Shown here one piece after another: positions 1 through 9,404 of a stretch of DNA of 64,000 nt (the stretch's first letter is position 1; each line of letters begins with the position of its first letter). The notes under the pieces were generated by a model. It had not been told where the DNA came from and ran no database searches. It saw only the letters and a list, made by a program, of their open reading frames with translations. The translations under genes were made by a program, and so were the position numbers. Source of the stretch: Roseovarius sp. (GTDB taxonomy: Bacteria; Pseudomonadota; Alphaproteobacteria; Rhodobacterales; Rhodobacteraceae); NCBI GenBank assembly GCA_027493545.1, contig JAOSKR010000003.1, positions 53,360 through 117,359 of the forward strand, in the 5' to 3' direction.

Positions 1-347
1 GCGCCATCGGACAGGGTGCCATGGCCCGCGTTCGCGCCGGCCGCCGCCTCGACCACGCGCAGGCCGGGCAGGGCGAGCGCGCGCAGATGGTCGGCAAGGT
101 CCGCATTCGGCTCGACCGCGATGACGGTCGGGCACCAGCGGCTGAAGGCCCGTGCATAGACCCCGACAGAGGCGCCGACATCGACGGCAACGGTCCGGGC
201 AACCGGCCAGCTCGGCGCGGTCCGGGCAAGATATGCCGGCAGGCGCGCGACGAACCCCAGCTCGGCCTCGGCAAGCCGGTAGGCCGACGACCATGCGGCA
301 AGGCCGATGTGGCGGAAGGGCGGACGGAAGGTGCCGGGCGGGAACAT
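1..347 (-). CDS. FkbM-type SAM-dependent methyltransferase, N-terminal part (runs off left edge)
   Basis: Reading leftwards from an ATG at 347, the frame stays open to the window edge and gives about 115 residues. VDVGASVGVYARAF at residues 55-68 fits the glycine-rich SAM-binding loop, and AVEPN at 77-81 is the usual acidic end of the second strand. This pairing is typical of FkbM methyltransferases, which O-methylate sugars in many surface-polysaccharide clusters. The gene is divergent from the GT4 glycosyltransferase at 478, which fits a glycan role. The substrate cannot be told, and the C-terminal half lies outside the window. Confidence 0.7.
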   Translation of the reverse strand, partial: MFPPGTFRPPFRHIGLAAWSSAYRLAEAELGFVARLPAYLARTAPSWPVARTVAVDVGASVGVYARAFSRWCPTVIAVEPNADLADHLRALALPGLRVVEAAAGANAGHGTLSDG

Positions 348-477
348 GCGGGCGGGGGCTCGGGTGGGGTGTCGGCCCAGGATAGCGCAGGTTCCGTGCT
401 GGAGTAAGGCCCGCTCTCTCTTGAGTTCCCACAGTATTCCTCTATCGCTGGCGCATCTGCCAATTCTGGTACGAACC

Positions 478-1605
478 ATGAAGATCGTCTATACCACCAC
501 CTATTTCAGCCCCCATATTTCGGGCCTGACCCGGGGTCTGGCACCCATTGCCGAACACATGGCGGCCAGCGGGCATGAGGTGACGGTGATCTGCGCTCGT
601 CACGATCCGGCATTGCCAGCCGAAGAGACCATCGCCGGGGTCAGGATCGTGCGCGTGCCAGTCTGGGCCTTTGTCGGCAAGGGGCCATTGATGCCCCGGT
701 TCTTTGCCGCCTGCCGTCGCGAGATGAAGGGCGCGGATATCGTTCACGTCGTTGCCCCGCAGGCCGACGCCATGGTTGCCGCTCTCGCCGCGCGTTTGCG
801 TGGCGCCAGACTGGTGATGAGCTACGTCTGTTCATTCACCACGAGCGGCCCGACCGGCTGGATCGCGACCCAGGCGTTGCGGGTCTCGCACCTTTGGGCC
901 GGTCTCTTTTCGTTGCGGATTGTGGCACTCTCCGAGGATTACGCCCGCCAGAGCCGGTTTTGCGCATTGTTCAATCGCAAGCTGATGTTCATTCCCGTGC
1001 CGATTCTCAACGTGCCGCCACGAGAGGTGGCCCGGCGGCCGGCGATACCGCCCTTTCGCATCGGCTTTGTCGGGCGGATATCGCCGGACAAGAGCCTCAA
1101 ACTGCTGCTCGATGCGATTCCGCATCTGAAAGCGGTGCTGGACGCGCCGTTCAACGTCGAGATCGCCGGGCCGCGGGAGCCGCCGGGCACACCCAACGCC
1201 GACGAACTGAGCGCGCTGATGGAGAAGGCCGAGGCCGCCGGTGCGATCCGCTGTCACGGCGTGCTGGACGAGGCGGCGCTTGACCGGTTCTATCGTGACA
1301 TCGACGTGCTGGTGCTGCCGTCGAACGTGCGCATCGAGGCCTATGGCATGGTCCAGGTCGAGGCGATGCTGCGCGGCACGCCCTGCGTCGTCTCGGACCG
1401 CCCGGGGATGCGCCTGCCGGTGCGCGAAACCGGGTTCGGCGTGTTGTTCGCGCCCGGCGATGCGCAGGCGCTCGCCCGGGCGGTGCGGCAGGTCCTGCTG
1501 GAGGGGCCGCCGGGCGGTGCGCCCACACCCGAGGCGCTGCACGATCATTTCGCGCCCGGCCACGTGCTTGCCGCCTTTGACCGGCTTTATGCCGGGCTGG
1601 TCTGA
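478..1605 (+). CDS. Glycosyltransferase family 4 (GT-B fold)
   Basis: This 375-residue protein starts at ATG 478 with the GT4-type N-terminus MKIVYTTTYFSPHISG, in which the loop after the first strand contacts the acceptor. FVGRISPDKSLKLLLDAI at roughly 200-217 is the hinge and nucleotide-sugar domain entry. The segment around EAYGMVQVEAMLRGTPCVVS is the E-x7-E sugar-nucleotide site. Length is normal for cytoplasmic GT4 enzymes that extend lipid-linked glycans. An upstream in-frame ATG at 307 would add residues of poor quality that overlap the divergent FkbM gene, so 478 is preferred. Donor and acceptor are unknown. Confidence 0.85.
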   Translation: MKIVYTTTYFSPHISGLTRGLAPIAEHMAASGHEVTVICARHDPALPAEETIAGVRIVRVPVWAFVGKGPLMPRFFAACRREMKGADIVHVVAPQADAMVAALAARLRGARLVMSYVCSFTTSGPTGWIATQALRVSHLWAGLFSLRIVALSEDYARQSRFCALFNRKLMFIPVPILNVPPREVARRPAIPPFRIGFVGRISPDKSLKLLLDAIPHLKAVLDAPFNVEIAGPREPPGTPNADELSALMEKAEAAGAIRCHGVLDEAALDRFYRDIDVLVLPSNVRIEAYGMVQVEAMLRGTPCVVSDRPGMRLPVRETGFGVLFAPGDAQALARAVRQVLLEGPPGGAPTPEALHDHFAPGHVLAAFDRLYAGLV

Positions 1606-1671
1606 GCACGGCACGGACCCGGGACAAACCTTGCCGTCCAACCAGCCGTCTGGTTTCATGGCTCCGCATTA

Positions 1672-3466
1672 TTGATTGGACCGGGCCACGTGCGCTTGTC
1701 TCTCCCGCGGTTTCATTTCGACGACTCGCCGGTCGAGTCCGGGCTGGCCCTTGTTGCCCTTCTTTGCGTCGCGGCATGGCTGCGCCTGAACGGGATCGGC
1801 TGGGACGGTTTCGGCGGGCTGCATCCCGACGAGAGGCACCTCTATTTCGTCACCCAGGCGATGTTCGAGACGCTGAGGGATCCCGCCAATGCCGGGCAGT
1901 CCTTCACCGACTTGTGGCTGTCGGCCGCTTCGCCGCTGAACCCGCATGCCGGCGAAAAGTTCTATGTCTATGGCGAGGCCCCGCTGATCGTGGGTGTGCT
2001 GGTCGGATGGGCGACCGGGGTGACCGACTGGTTCGCCTTCATGAGCGTGGCGCGGACGCTGGCGGCCGTGGTGGACACCGGTGCCGTGCTGGCGGTGTTT
2101 CTGGGCGCGCGGCTGCTGGCGGGAAACACCGCCGCGCTGGCCGTGGCCGCGCTGTACACGGTCATGCCGAGCGCGCTGCAACTGGCCAATTTCCATACCG
2201 TCGATGTCTGGCTGTCGGCGGCCGTCGCCGGCGCAATGGTGCCGATGCTGGCGCTGGCGACCGGGCGCTGCGGGCGGGCCGACCCGGTGGCGATGGCGGC
2301 GCTGGCGGGGGCGCTGACGGGGCTGGCGGTGGCCTGCAAGATCACTGGCGTGCTGGTGGCGCCCGCGGGGCTTGCCGCGCTGGTTCTGGCGTGGCGGCGG
2401 GAGGATCTGGGCATGGCGCGCGCACTGATGGCGCTGGCGACGGCACTGATCCTGGCGCTGGCCGCGTTCCGTCTGGCCAATCCTTTTTGCGTTCGAGGGG
2501 CCGGGCCTGCTCGGCCTGCGCCTCTCGGGCGACTGGATCGCGGATTTCGTCGAGCTTGCCAATTTCACCGCGTGGGAAGATTTCCCGCCCAACTGGCAAT
2601 GGATCGCGGGCTATGGCGTGCTGCGGTTCCTGCGCGATTTCGTGCTGTTCGGGGCCGGGCCGGTTGCCTCGGGGCTGTTCGGGCTGCTGTTGTGGCGCCA
2701 TCCCCGCCGCTGGGGCGCGGTGATCGTGCCGCTGGTGGCGCTGGCGGGGTTCGTCGCGCTGACTGCCGTGGGCCAGGTCAGCGCGCTGCGGTATGCCGCG
2801 CCGGGCCTTGGGCCGATGACGATGGCGCTGGCCCCGGCGGTGCGCTGGCTGGACGCCAAGGCCGTCGTCGCGGCCCCGGCGGTCGCGTTGTGGTGGGGCA
2901 GCGGCACGGTCATCCTGCACGACGGCCAGCACCCGCGCCTTGCCGCGTCGCACTGGCTGTGGACCTTGCCGCGCGGCACCCATCTGACCAACGAGACCGA
3001 CTGGGACGAAAGCCTGCCCAGCATCGTCTCGCCGGGCCCGGGCGGACCTTATCGCTGGCCCGGACATGACGGCTGGTTCACCTTTGAAACGCTTGACATG
3101 ACCGCGCCCGACAGCCCCGAGAAGGCCAGCCGGATGGCCGACATCCTTTCGCGGACGGATTTCCTGATCCTGTCCTCCGACCGGCAATCGGCGGTGATGC
3201 CGCGCCTTGCGGACAGGTTTCCGATGACCACCGCCCATTACGCCATGCTCACCTCCGGCGAAGCGTGCTTTGCCCTGGCGCTCGAGATCGACCGCGGTTA
3301 TCCCTTGCCGGGTCTGCGCTTCGACGACAGCTGGGCGCAAGAGCCGTGGCGGGTCTACGACCATCCGCATGTCCGGATTTTCCGCCGTCAGCCCTGTTTC
3401 GATGCCAAAGGCTATGCCTTCCGCCTGCGCCGCGCCCTCGCCAACGACCAACCGGATGAGCCATAG
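1672..3466 (+). CDS. ArnT/PMT-like membrane glycosyltransferase (frame broken once)
   Basis: This is a polytopic protein of about 600 residues with repeated hydrophobic helices. It carries LHPDERHLYF near residue 43, the acidic motif that GT39/GT83-type enzymes have in their first extracytoplasmic loop. Such enzymes move a sugar from a polyprenyl-phosphate carrier onto protein or lipid on the periplasmic side. The start is TTG 1672, or GTG 1690; neither has a clear ribosome site. The frame breaks at a T5 run (2484-2488): removing one T joins RLANPF to a continuous C-terminal half ending at 3466. The rest is uninterrupted, so a sequence error is likely. Confidence 0.75.
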
Positions 3467-3620
3467 CAGGCCCGGCCGTTCGGGCATCCGGGGCGCATCC
3501 CGGATGCCTTGCCGTCTCGGCGCTGGCCGTGTCGCGCCCCGGGAATGTCAGGAAACAATTGCAGTTAGTTGGTTGCGTGGTATCGTCCCAGCTGAACGGG
3601 CCAATACACCGAGGTATTTC

Positions 3621-4616
3621 GTGTTAAAGACTTTATTCCGCATCCAGGGATTTCTGATCGCGCTGGCACTTCTGGCCGGCCTTCCCCACGGCGCTGCAGC
3701 CTATAACGTTCCCGGATCGGCCCAGGCGCACGTCCCTGAATTGACCGAGATCGCCACCGGCATCATCGTGAAATCGCTCAAGGAAAACGTGCGTCCGCTA
3801 CGCCAGCGCGGCGATGATGCCCAGATTTCGACCCAAGGCAACCTGTCAGGCGTGTCCGCCGTCGGCGCGGGCCGGGTGCCGCTGTCCCTCTCGCTGACCC
3901 ACCGCATCCTCGACACGTCGCGACTCGACGGCCGGCTCGATGTCGGGACAATGCTTCTGGCCGGAGGGAACGGAACCGGGCTGGTCTATTTCGGCGGAAT
4001 CATCGGTGAGGACGGCGATGTGCGCACGCCGCTCGACAATGGAAAGATCAAGCATGCGGGGGCCGGTCTGGCATTTGGCGCCGACTACGCGGTGTCGGAC
4101 GGATTTTACGTTACCGCCATGGTGGGGGGAATGTCGCTTGACTATGATGTCGCGCGCGCTGGCGGCACGATCATCGGCAGTTTCGGCGCGACGCGTCAGT
4201 TCGCCGACCTGTCGGCCGACTACGTGACCCGCGCCGCCGGGGGCGACATGACTTTCGGCTTCGGCCTTCTCTATGTCAAACAGCGCAACGACGGCTATTT
4301 CGAAAGTGGCGGAGCGCCGATTGCCCCCTTCACGTTCGACCAGTTGGCGGCGACGCTGAACATGCGCAACGCCCGGGGACATCCCGGCGCCCTGCTCAGG
4401 CCGTACGTCGATCTCTCAGGCCAGTTCAGACTTACCGGCAGCAGAAGCGGCGTCGTTGCGGCGGTGCCGGTGCATTCCGACAACCAGGCTCGGTTGCTGG
4501 TGGGGGTCGAACGCACGACCGGAAAATCGTCTTTCGATGTTGGTTTGGGCACCAATTTCGACGACTCAGGTTATTCGGGGCTCGACGGGCGGCTGTCTTA
4601 CACGTTCCGGTTCTGA
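3621..4616 (+). CDS. Outer-membrane beta-barrel (autotransporter-barrel-like) protein
   Basis: GTG 3621 has GAGG six bases upstream and begins a signal peptide of about 28 residues ending GAAAY, then about 300 residues. The mature part alternates polar and hydrophobic residues as beta strands do. It ends in RLSYTFRF, with the terminal phenylalanine that BAM recognises in outer-membrane barrels. The open frame extends far upstream of 3621, but that stretch is shadow sequence. It sits between two membrane glycosyltransferases and directly before the exosortase, whose TTG follows its stop by three bases, so co-translation is likely. A surface or export role is inferred; no specific family was recognised. 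Confidence 0.7.
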   Translation: MLKTLFRIQGFLIALALLAGLPHGAAAYNVPGSAQAHVPELTEIATGIIVKSLKENVRPLRQRGDDAQISTQGNLSGVSAVGAGRVPLSLSLTHRILDTSRLDGRLDVGTMLLAGGNGTGLVYFGGIIGEDGDVRTPLDNGKIKHAGAGLAFGADYAVSDGFYVTAMVGGMSLDYDVARAGGTIIGSFGATRQFADLSADYVTRAAGGDMTFGFGLLYVKQRNDGYFESGGAPIAPFTFDQLAATLNMRNARGHPGALLRPYVDLSGQFRLTGSRSGVVAAVPVHSDNQARLLVGVERTTGKSSFDVGLGTNFDDSGYSGLDGRLSYTFRF

Positions 4617-4619
4617 TCT

Positions 4620-5651
4620 TTGTGGCACAGCCCCGGCTTGCCCCCTGGCCAGTTGCTGGCCGCGCTGCTGGCGCTGGCTCTGGGGTTCGCGATCGAGATG
4701 GGCCCGGTTGGTCAGGCCGCGGGCGAAACCGTTGCGCGGGGCATCGCGATCGTGGCGCGGCCGCTATTGGAATTGCTCGGTGTTGATCTCGTCCGACACG
4801 GGGTCGAGCTGCGCGCTCCGCTGGCGGGGTGGGCGGTTCGCGTCAGTGAGGTCTGCGATGGCATGGGGCTGGTCGTGGCGCTTCTTGCGGCCATCGTCGT
4901 TCTGGTGCCGGGCCGGGGCGGTTCCATCGGCTGGGGCCTCAAACGAGCCCTGATCGGCCTTGTCGCGATTCAGCTGTTCAATCTCGCACGCGTCGTGTTT
5001 CTGGCCCTGGCGCTTGGCCGGGGTGGCGCGGCCTTCGGCGTCCTGCACGACCAGGTCTTTCCGCTCTTCACGGTATTCGTCATCGCCGCCGTCCTGATCC
5101 CGCCCGCGCGGCTGGCCGGGTTTGCCGGTCTGGCCGCGATCCTGACATTGCTCTGGGCGCCTCTGGCCGAACCCGTTTCGGCCCTGCTGGTGCCGCTGGC
5201 CAACGGGATGCTGGAATGGACGGCGCAGGCCGAGGTCGGCCGGATCGGCGAGACGCAAGGCGTCTGGTCGGTCGGCACGATGCTGGTCGCCGGGACCGAT
5301 CCGCTGCGGCTTTACCGGGCGCCGCTGGAGCCGCAGCATTTCACCGTGGCGTTGCCGGTCATCGTTGCCGCGGCCGGGCTGATGAGACGACCGGGCTTGC
5401 TGGTGCTGGCGTTGCCGTTGATGATGGCGGCGCTTTGCGTGGCGGCGCCGGTCGCGGTCATGGCGCTGGCTGCGGACAAGGCCCCGGTTCTGGTCCTGCT
5501 GCCCGATGGCGACGGGGCCTTCCATGCCGCGGAATATGTCGTGCCCGAAACCCTGCGAGGCGTGTTGCGGCTGGTTCAGAACACGCTGGTGCACTTCCTG
5601 CTGCTGGTCCTGCCCGTCCTGGCCCTGCACCGCGCCCGGGGCGCTTCATGA
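4620..5651 (+). CDS. Exosortase/archaeosortase-family transpeptidase, long form
   Basis: This is a 343-residue polytopic membrane protein. The three residues of the exosortase active site are present: Cys79 in VSEVCDGMG, Arg124 in NLARVVF and His143 in LHDQVFP, each at the edge of a hydrophobic helix as in the family. Exosortases cleave a C-terminal motif-helix-Arg tail on exported proteins. The catalytic part fills about the first 170 residues. The remainder has a non-helical stretch (about 190-235), further helices, a short loop and a last helix, so a fused partner is possible. The TTG start has no clear ribosome site and probably couples to the barrel gene. The stop overlaps the next ATG (ATGA). 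Confidence 0.75.
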   Translation: MWHSPGLPPGQLLAALLALALGFAIEMGPVGQAAGETVARGIAIVARPLLELLGVDLVRHGVELRAPLAGWAVRVSEVCDGMGLVVALLAAIVVLVPGRGGSIGWGLKRALIGLVAIQLFNLARVVFLALALGRGGAAFGVLHDQVFPLFTVFVIAAVLIPPARLAGFAGLAAILTLLWAPLAEPVSALLVPLANGMLEWTAQAEVGRIGETQGVWSVGTMLVAGTDPLRLYRAPLEPQHFTVALPVIVAAAGLMRRPGLLVLALPLMMAALCVAAPVAVMALAADKAPVLVLLPDGDGAFHAAEYVVPETLRGVLRLVQNTLVHFLLLVLPVLALHRARGAS

Positions 5652-7285
5652 CCTTGACCGAGGCACAGTATCGAAGCGCCCTCATCGGGCTGGTTCTGGC
5701 TGGTGCGGCGCTGCGTCTGACCGGGCTCAACTGGGATGAGGGCCGTGGCCTGCATCCCGATGAAGGCAACCTCGTCCGGGCCGCCCTGACGCTGGGAATC
5801 GAGGGCCGGCTGATCCCGGACTTTCACGCCTATAACGACCTCGCGCTGTGGCTGCCGCGACTGCTGTCGGCGCCGTTCTGTGCCGCCGCCGATGCGGGCT
5901 GCCTGACCCATGCCGCGCGGCTGCTTTCGGCGCTGATGTCTGTGGCGGCGATCCCGCTGGCGGCGGGGCTGGCGCGGCAGATGGCCGGGCCCGTGGCCGG
6001 GATCGCGGCGGCGGCGGCGTTCGCCGGATCGGCACCGCTGGTGCAATGGGCCCATTTCGGTACCACCGAAAGCGCGCTGGTCCTGATTGTGACGGCGCTT
6101 TGGTTTGTCGCGGTGCGATGGCAAAGCGGGCAGATCGGCGACCGCGCGGCGGCGCTGTGGTCGGGGGGATGATCGGGCTCGGCTTTGGCCTCAAGACCAC
6201 CGTGCTGGTTCTGGCCATACTGCCGCTCACCGCGCTGGTCTTGGCCGGCCGACCCCGGGCGGGCCGATTGCGCGCCGCCGCGCTGGGCTTGGGCCTGGCA
6301 ATGGCGCTGGCGCTGGCCACAACGCCGTCGCTGATTTTTGCGACGGACGAGTGGCTGGCCGTGATGCGGTTCGAGTCCGATGTTGTCAGCGGCCGCCTGC
6401 AGGTGTTCTGGACGGACCAGTTCCACGGCACGGTTCCGGGCTGGTACGAGTTGCAACAGCTCTGGTCGGCCACGTCTGGCGCGGGGGTACTGCTGGCCGG
6501 CCTTGGGCTGGTTCTGTTGCCGCGCCGCAGCTGGCGCCTCGCAGCGCCCGCGGTGATCCTTGCCGTTCTCTATGGCGCGATCATCCTTGGCTGGCAGGCC
6601 AGGTTCGTGCGCTATCTGGCGCCGCTTGTGCCGGTGATCCTTGTGCTGGCTGGCGTGGCGGTGGGACGCCTGGCGCAGCCGCTGGTCAGCCGCGCCGCGC
6701 TCGCCTGTGGTGTCGCGGGGGTCGGCCTGATGGTGCTGGCAGGGGTGGATCAGGCGGCGATCTATCTGCGCCCCGACCCGCGCATTGTGGCCGAGGCCAT
6801 GCTCGCCACTCGCGCCGCGCCTGACGAAGCGGTCTCGATCGAGCCGCACGATCTGGCCCAGACCGGGGGGCATTCGCGGCTGGAACTGCCGCTGAGCGGG
6901 CAGGAGGTGACGGCGGATGACCTGGCCACACCCCTGTCGCGCGCTGGCTGGATCATGATTGCCAGCCGCCGCAACTGGGCCGTCCTGCCCCGTCAGCCCG
7001 ACGCTCCGAAGGCGATCTGCGGCTTTTACGCCGGTCTGGCCAATGGTGATCTGGGCTTTGTCCCGGTGGCGCATGTGGCAAGGGGACGGCCCGTTCGGGC
7101 GGCTGTTCGCGCCGGGCCTTTCGTCCGAGGAAACCCGGCGGGTGTTTGACCGTCCCGAGGTGATCCTGCTCCGGAACGAGGCAGGCCTGCCCGCGGACGA
7201 AATCGCGCGCCGGATAGTGCGCCCCGCCGATGCCTCGGTCTGCAGTGCCGAAGTCCTGCAAAAGGCCTGGAGACGCGGGCCATGA
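5648..7285 (+). CDS. Second ArnT/PMT-like membrane glycosyltransferase (frame broken twice)
   Basis: ATG 5648 overlaps the exosortase stop. The protein of about 545 residues is polytopic and has GLHPDEGNLVRAAL near residue 36, the same acidic loop motif as the gene at 1672. Two single-base losses break it: at G6 6163-6168, where one more G restores SGGMIGLGFGLKTT, and at G4 7082-7085, where one more G restores GDGPFGRLFAPG. The stop at 7285 overlaps the ATG of the DUF2298 gene. A polyprenyl-phosphate-sugar-dependent transferase acting in the periplasm is the expected role. The two copies may add different sugars or use different acceptors, but nothing in the sequence decides this. Confidence 0.75.
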
Positions 7286-9270
7286 TCGGAAGCCTGCCGC
7301 CCCCGGAACTGGCCATGGTGCTGCGCACCCTTGCCGTGCTGACGCTGGGAGCCTGGGCGGCGCGGCCCGTGGCGCTGCGCCTGGTTCCGGGCGGCACTGG
7401 CTGGGTGGCGGCGCTGGTGCTGGCCCGGGCGGTGATCGGCTGGCTGCCCTGGGCCCTTGCCGCACTGGGATTGATGCCGTTCGGTGCGGCCGCGCCGATC
7501 GGACTGGCCGGGCTGATGGTTGCGCGGGCATGGCTGGGGCCGGTACCGGGCGCGGCCGGGGAGGGGATCGTGGCGATCACGGCCCTCGCCGTGCTGTTCT
7601 GGTTCGGCATGGCCCAGCGGTTGGGCCTTGCCGATCTGACGGGGCTGGAGAAGTTCACCGATATGGGCCTGCTGGCGGCCGCGATGCGCAGCGAATGGAT
7701 GCCACCGCAGGACGCCTGGTATGCCGGAGCGCCGGTCAACTACTACTATGTCGGCCAGGCGATGGTGGCCAGTTGGGGCCATATTGCCGGTGCCCCGCCG
7801 GCGGCAACCTATCAGATTGCCATGGCGCTGCTCTTTGCCGTGACCGGGCTTGCCACCTGGCGGCTCACGGTCGCGCTGGCCGCCGGATTCGGGATCCGGA
7901 TCGCGCAGGTCCTGGGCGCCGCCGCCGCCGCGCTGACGCTTTACGGCGGCAACTTCCATTCGGTGCTCTATACTCTTTGGCGCGGCGTTGTGCCGACCGC
8001 GAAAGAGGCGTTTTACTACCCCGATTCGACCCGCTTCATAGGCTTTGATCCGCCCGCGCCCGACAAGGGGTTTACCGAATTTCCCGCCTACGCCTTCGCG
8101 GTGGGCGATCTGCACGCCCATGTCATTGCGACGCCGATCTTTCTGTTCGGGCTGATGGTCGTGCTGGCAATCCTGCGGCGCGGTCTGCGGCGCGACGCGC
8201 CCGATCTGGCACAGGCCGCGGCGCTGGGATGGGTGCTGGGTCTTTGCGCCGCGATCAACGCCTGGGATGTGGCCGTGCTGGGGCTGATCGCGCTGATCGT
8301 GGCGCTGGTGCTGGCGGTGCAGGAACATTCGGCGCAAGCGGCATGGCTCGACCGTCTGGGGGTGGCGATGGTGGTGGCGCTGGGTGTGGCATTTGTCACC
8401 GCTGCACCGTTCCTGGGCCGCTTCACCCCCTTTGCCAGCGGCTTCGAGCCGGCCCCGGCCCGTACCCCGCTGTGGCAGCTGCTGGTGCTTTACGCCCATG
8501 TCCTGCCTGCCGTGGCGCTGTTTCTGTTCGGAATGCGGCACGCGCCGGCGGCAAAGCAGCTGGCGATCACGCTGGTCCTGGTGGCGGCGCTGATCCTGAT
8601 CGCGCTGCCCGAGGCGGTGATCGTGCGCGACATATACGGGCTCGATTTCGCACGGGCCAACACCATGTTCAAACTGACCTTCCGGGCGCAATCACTGCTG
8701 GTGATCGGCGGGCTTGCCGCGCTTGCCCCGGCCATCGCGCAGGGCGGCGCGTGGTTTGCCGCGGCGCTGGTGGCGGCCGCGCCGATGGTGGCGACGCTGG
8801 CCTATGCGCCCCATATCTTCCGGCCCCCGTCGGTGATCCGCTCGCTCGACGGGCAGGGTTTTCTGGGGGATGAACGTGCGCTGGTCGCGGCGGCCGGACG
8901 GTTGGGACTCGCCCCCGGCGAGGCGCTGATCGAGGCCTCGGGCGATGCCTTTGGCGAAACCGCGCGGGTTTCGGCGATGACCGGTCTGCCGGTAGTGATC
9001 GGCTGGGCCGGCCATGAATGGCTGTGGCGCGGCGACGGGGCCGCCGCGAACGGGCGGGCAGGCCGGGTGCGGACCTTCTATACCACTGGCAGCGACACGG
9101 AGCGCTGCGCCATCATCAGGCGTTTCAACATCCGCCATGTCATTCTGGGTCAGGTCGAACAGCGGACCTACCCCGATCTCGACATCCAGGGGCTCTCCAG
9201 CCCGGGACCCGCGATCTACGAAGGCGCGGGCGGGAAAATCCTCCGGATCGCGCCGGAGCGATGTTTTTGA
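7282..9270 (+). CDS. DUF2298 (Chlor_Arch_YYY-type) integral membrane protein, probable glycosyltransferase
   Basis: This intact 662-residue polytopic protein carries the landmarks of DUF2298: KFTDMG, NYYYVGQ, PDSTRFIGFDPP and GFTEFPAYAFAVGDLHAH, spread over residues 125-280. A C-terminal soluble part has DGQGFL and ends in YEGAGGKILRIAPERCF. The family is best known from Chloroflexota and archaea, where it sits with PMT-like glycosyltransferases and is thought to be one itself; its biochemistry is not established. ATGA overlap with the upstream transferase indicates one operon. The position beside an exosortase and a Pro/Thr-rich protein suggests action on exported protein. Confidence 0.8.
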   Translation: MIGSLPPPELAMVLRTLAVLTLGAWAARPVALRLVPGGTGWVAALVLARAVIGWLPWALAALGLMPFGAAAPIGLAGLMVARAWLGPVPGAAGEGIVAITALAVLFWFGMAQRLGLADLTGLEKFTDMGLLAAAMRSEWMPPQDAWYAGAPVNYYYVGQAMVASWGHIAGAPPAATYQIAMALLFAVTGLATWRLTVALAAGFGIRIAQVLGAAAAALTLYGGNFHSVLYTLWRGVVPTAKEAFYYPDSTRFIGFDPPAPDKGFTEFPAYAFAVGDLHAHVIATPIFLFGLMVVLAILRRGLRRDAPDLAQAAALGWVLGLCAAINAWDVAVLGLIALIVALVLAVQEHSAQAAWLDRLGVAMVVALGVAFVTAAPFLGRFTPFASGFEPAPARTPLWQLLVLYAHVLPAVALFLFGMRHAPAAKQLAITLVLVAALILIALPEAVIVRDIYGLDFARANTMFKLTFRAQSLLVIGGLAALAPAIAQGGAWFAAALVAAAPMVATLAYAPHIFRPPSVIRSLDGQGFLGDERALVAAAGRLGLAPGEALIEASGDAFGETARVSAMTGLPVVIGWAGHEWLWRGDGAAANGRAGRVRTFYTTGSDTERCAIIRRFNIRHVILGQVEQRTYPDLDIQGLSSPGPAIYEGAGGKILRIAPERCF

Positions 9271-9404
9271 GCGACAAGGCCCGGATTTATGCGCGGTTTT
9301 CGGGATGTTGCCGGTTTCGGGGTGCGACGCGCTATTGCCAGGTGGCGCGCGCTCTTGATAGTCTGGTGTTCAACCGGGTTTAGGCCATGCAAGGGGCAGC
9401 TGGT

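Noticed and set aside
5830..8691. 953-residue open frame on the minus strand
   Set aside because: It lies antisense to the second transferase and the DUF2298 gene, is extremely rich in Arg, Gln, His and Gly, and has no domain or start signal. It is a high-GC shadow.
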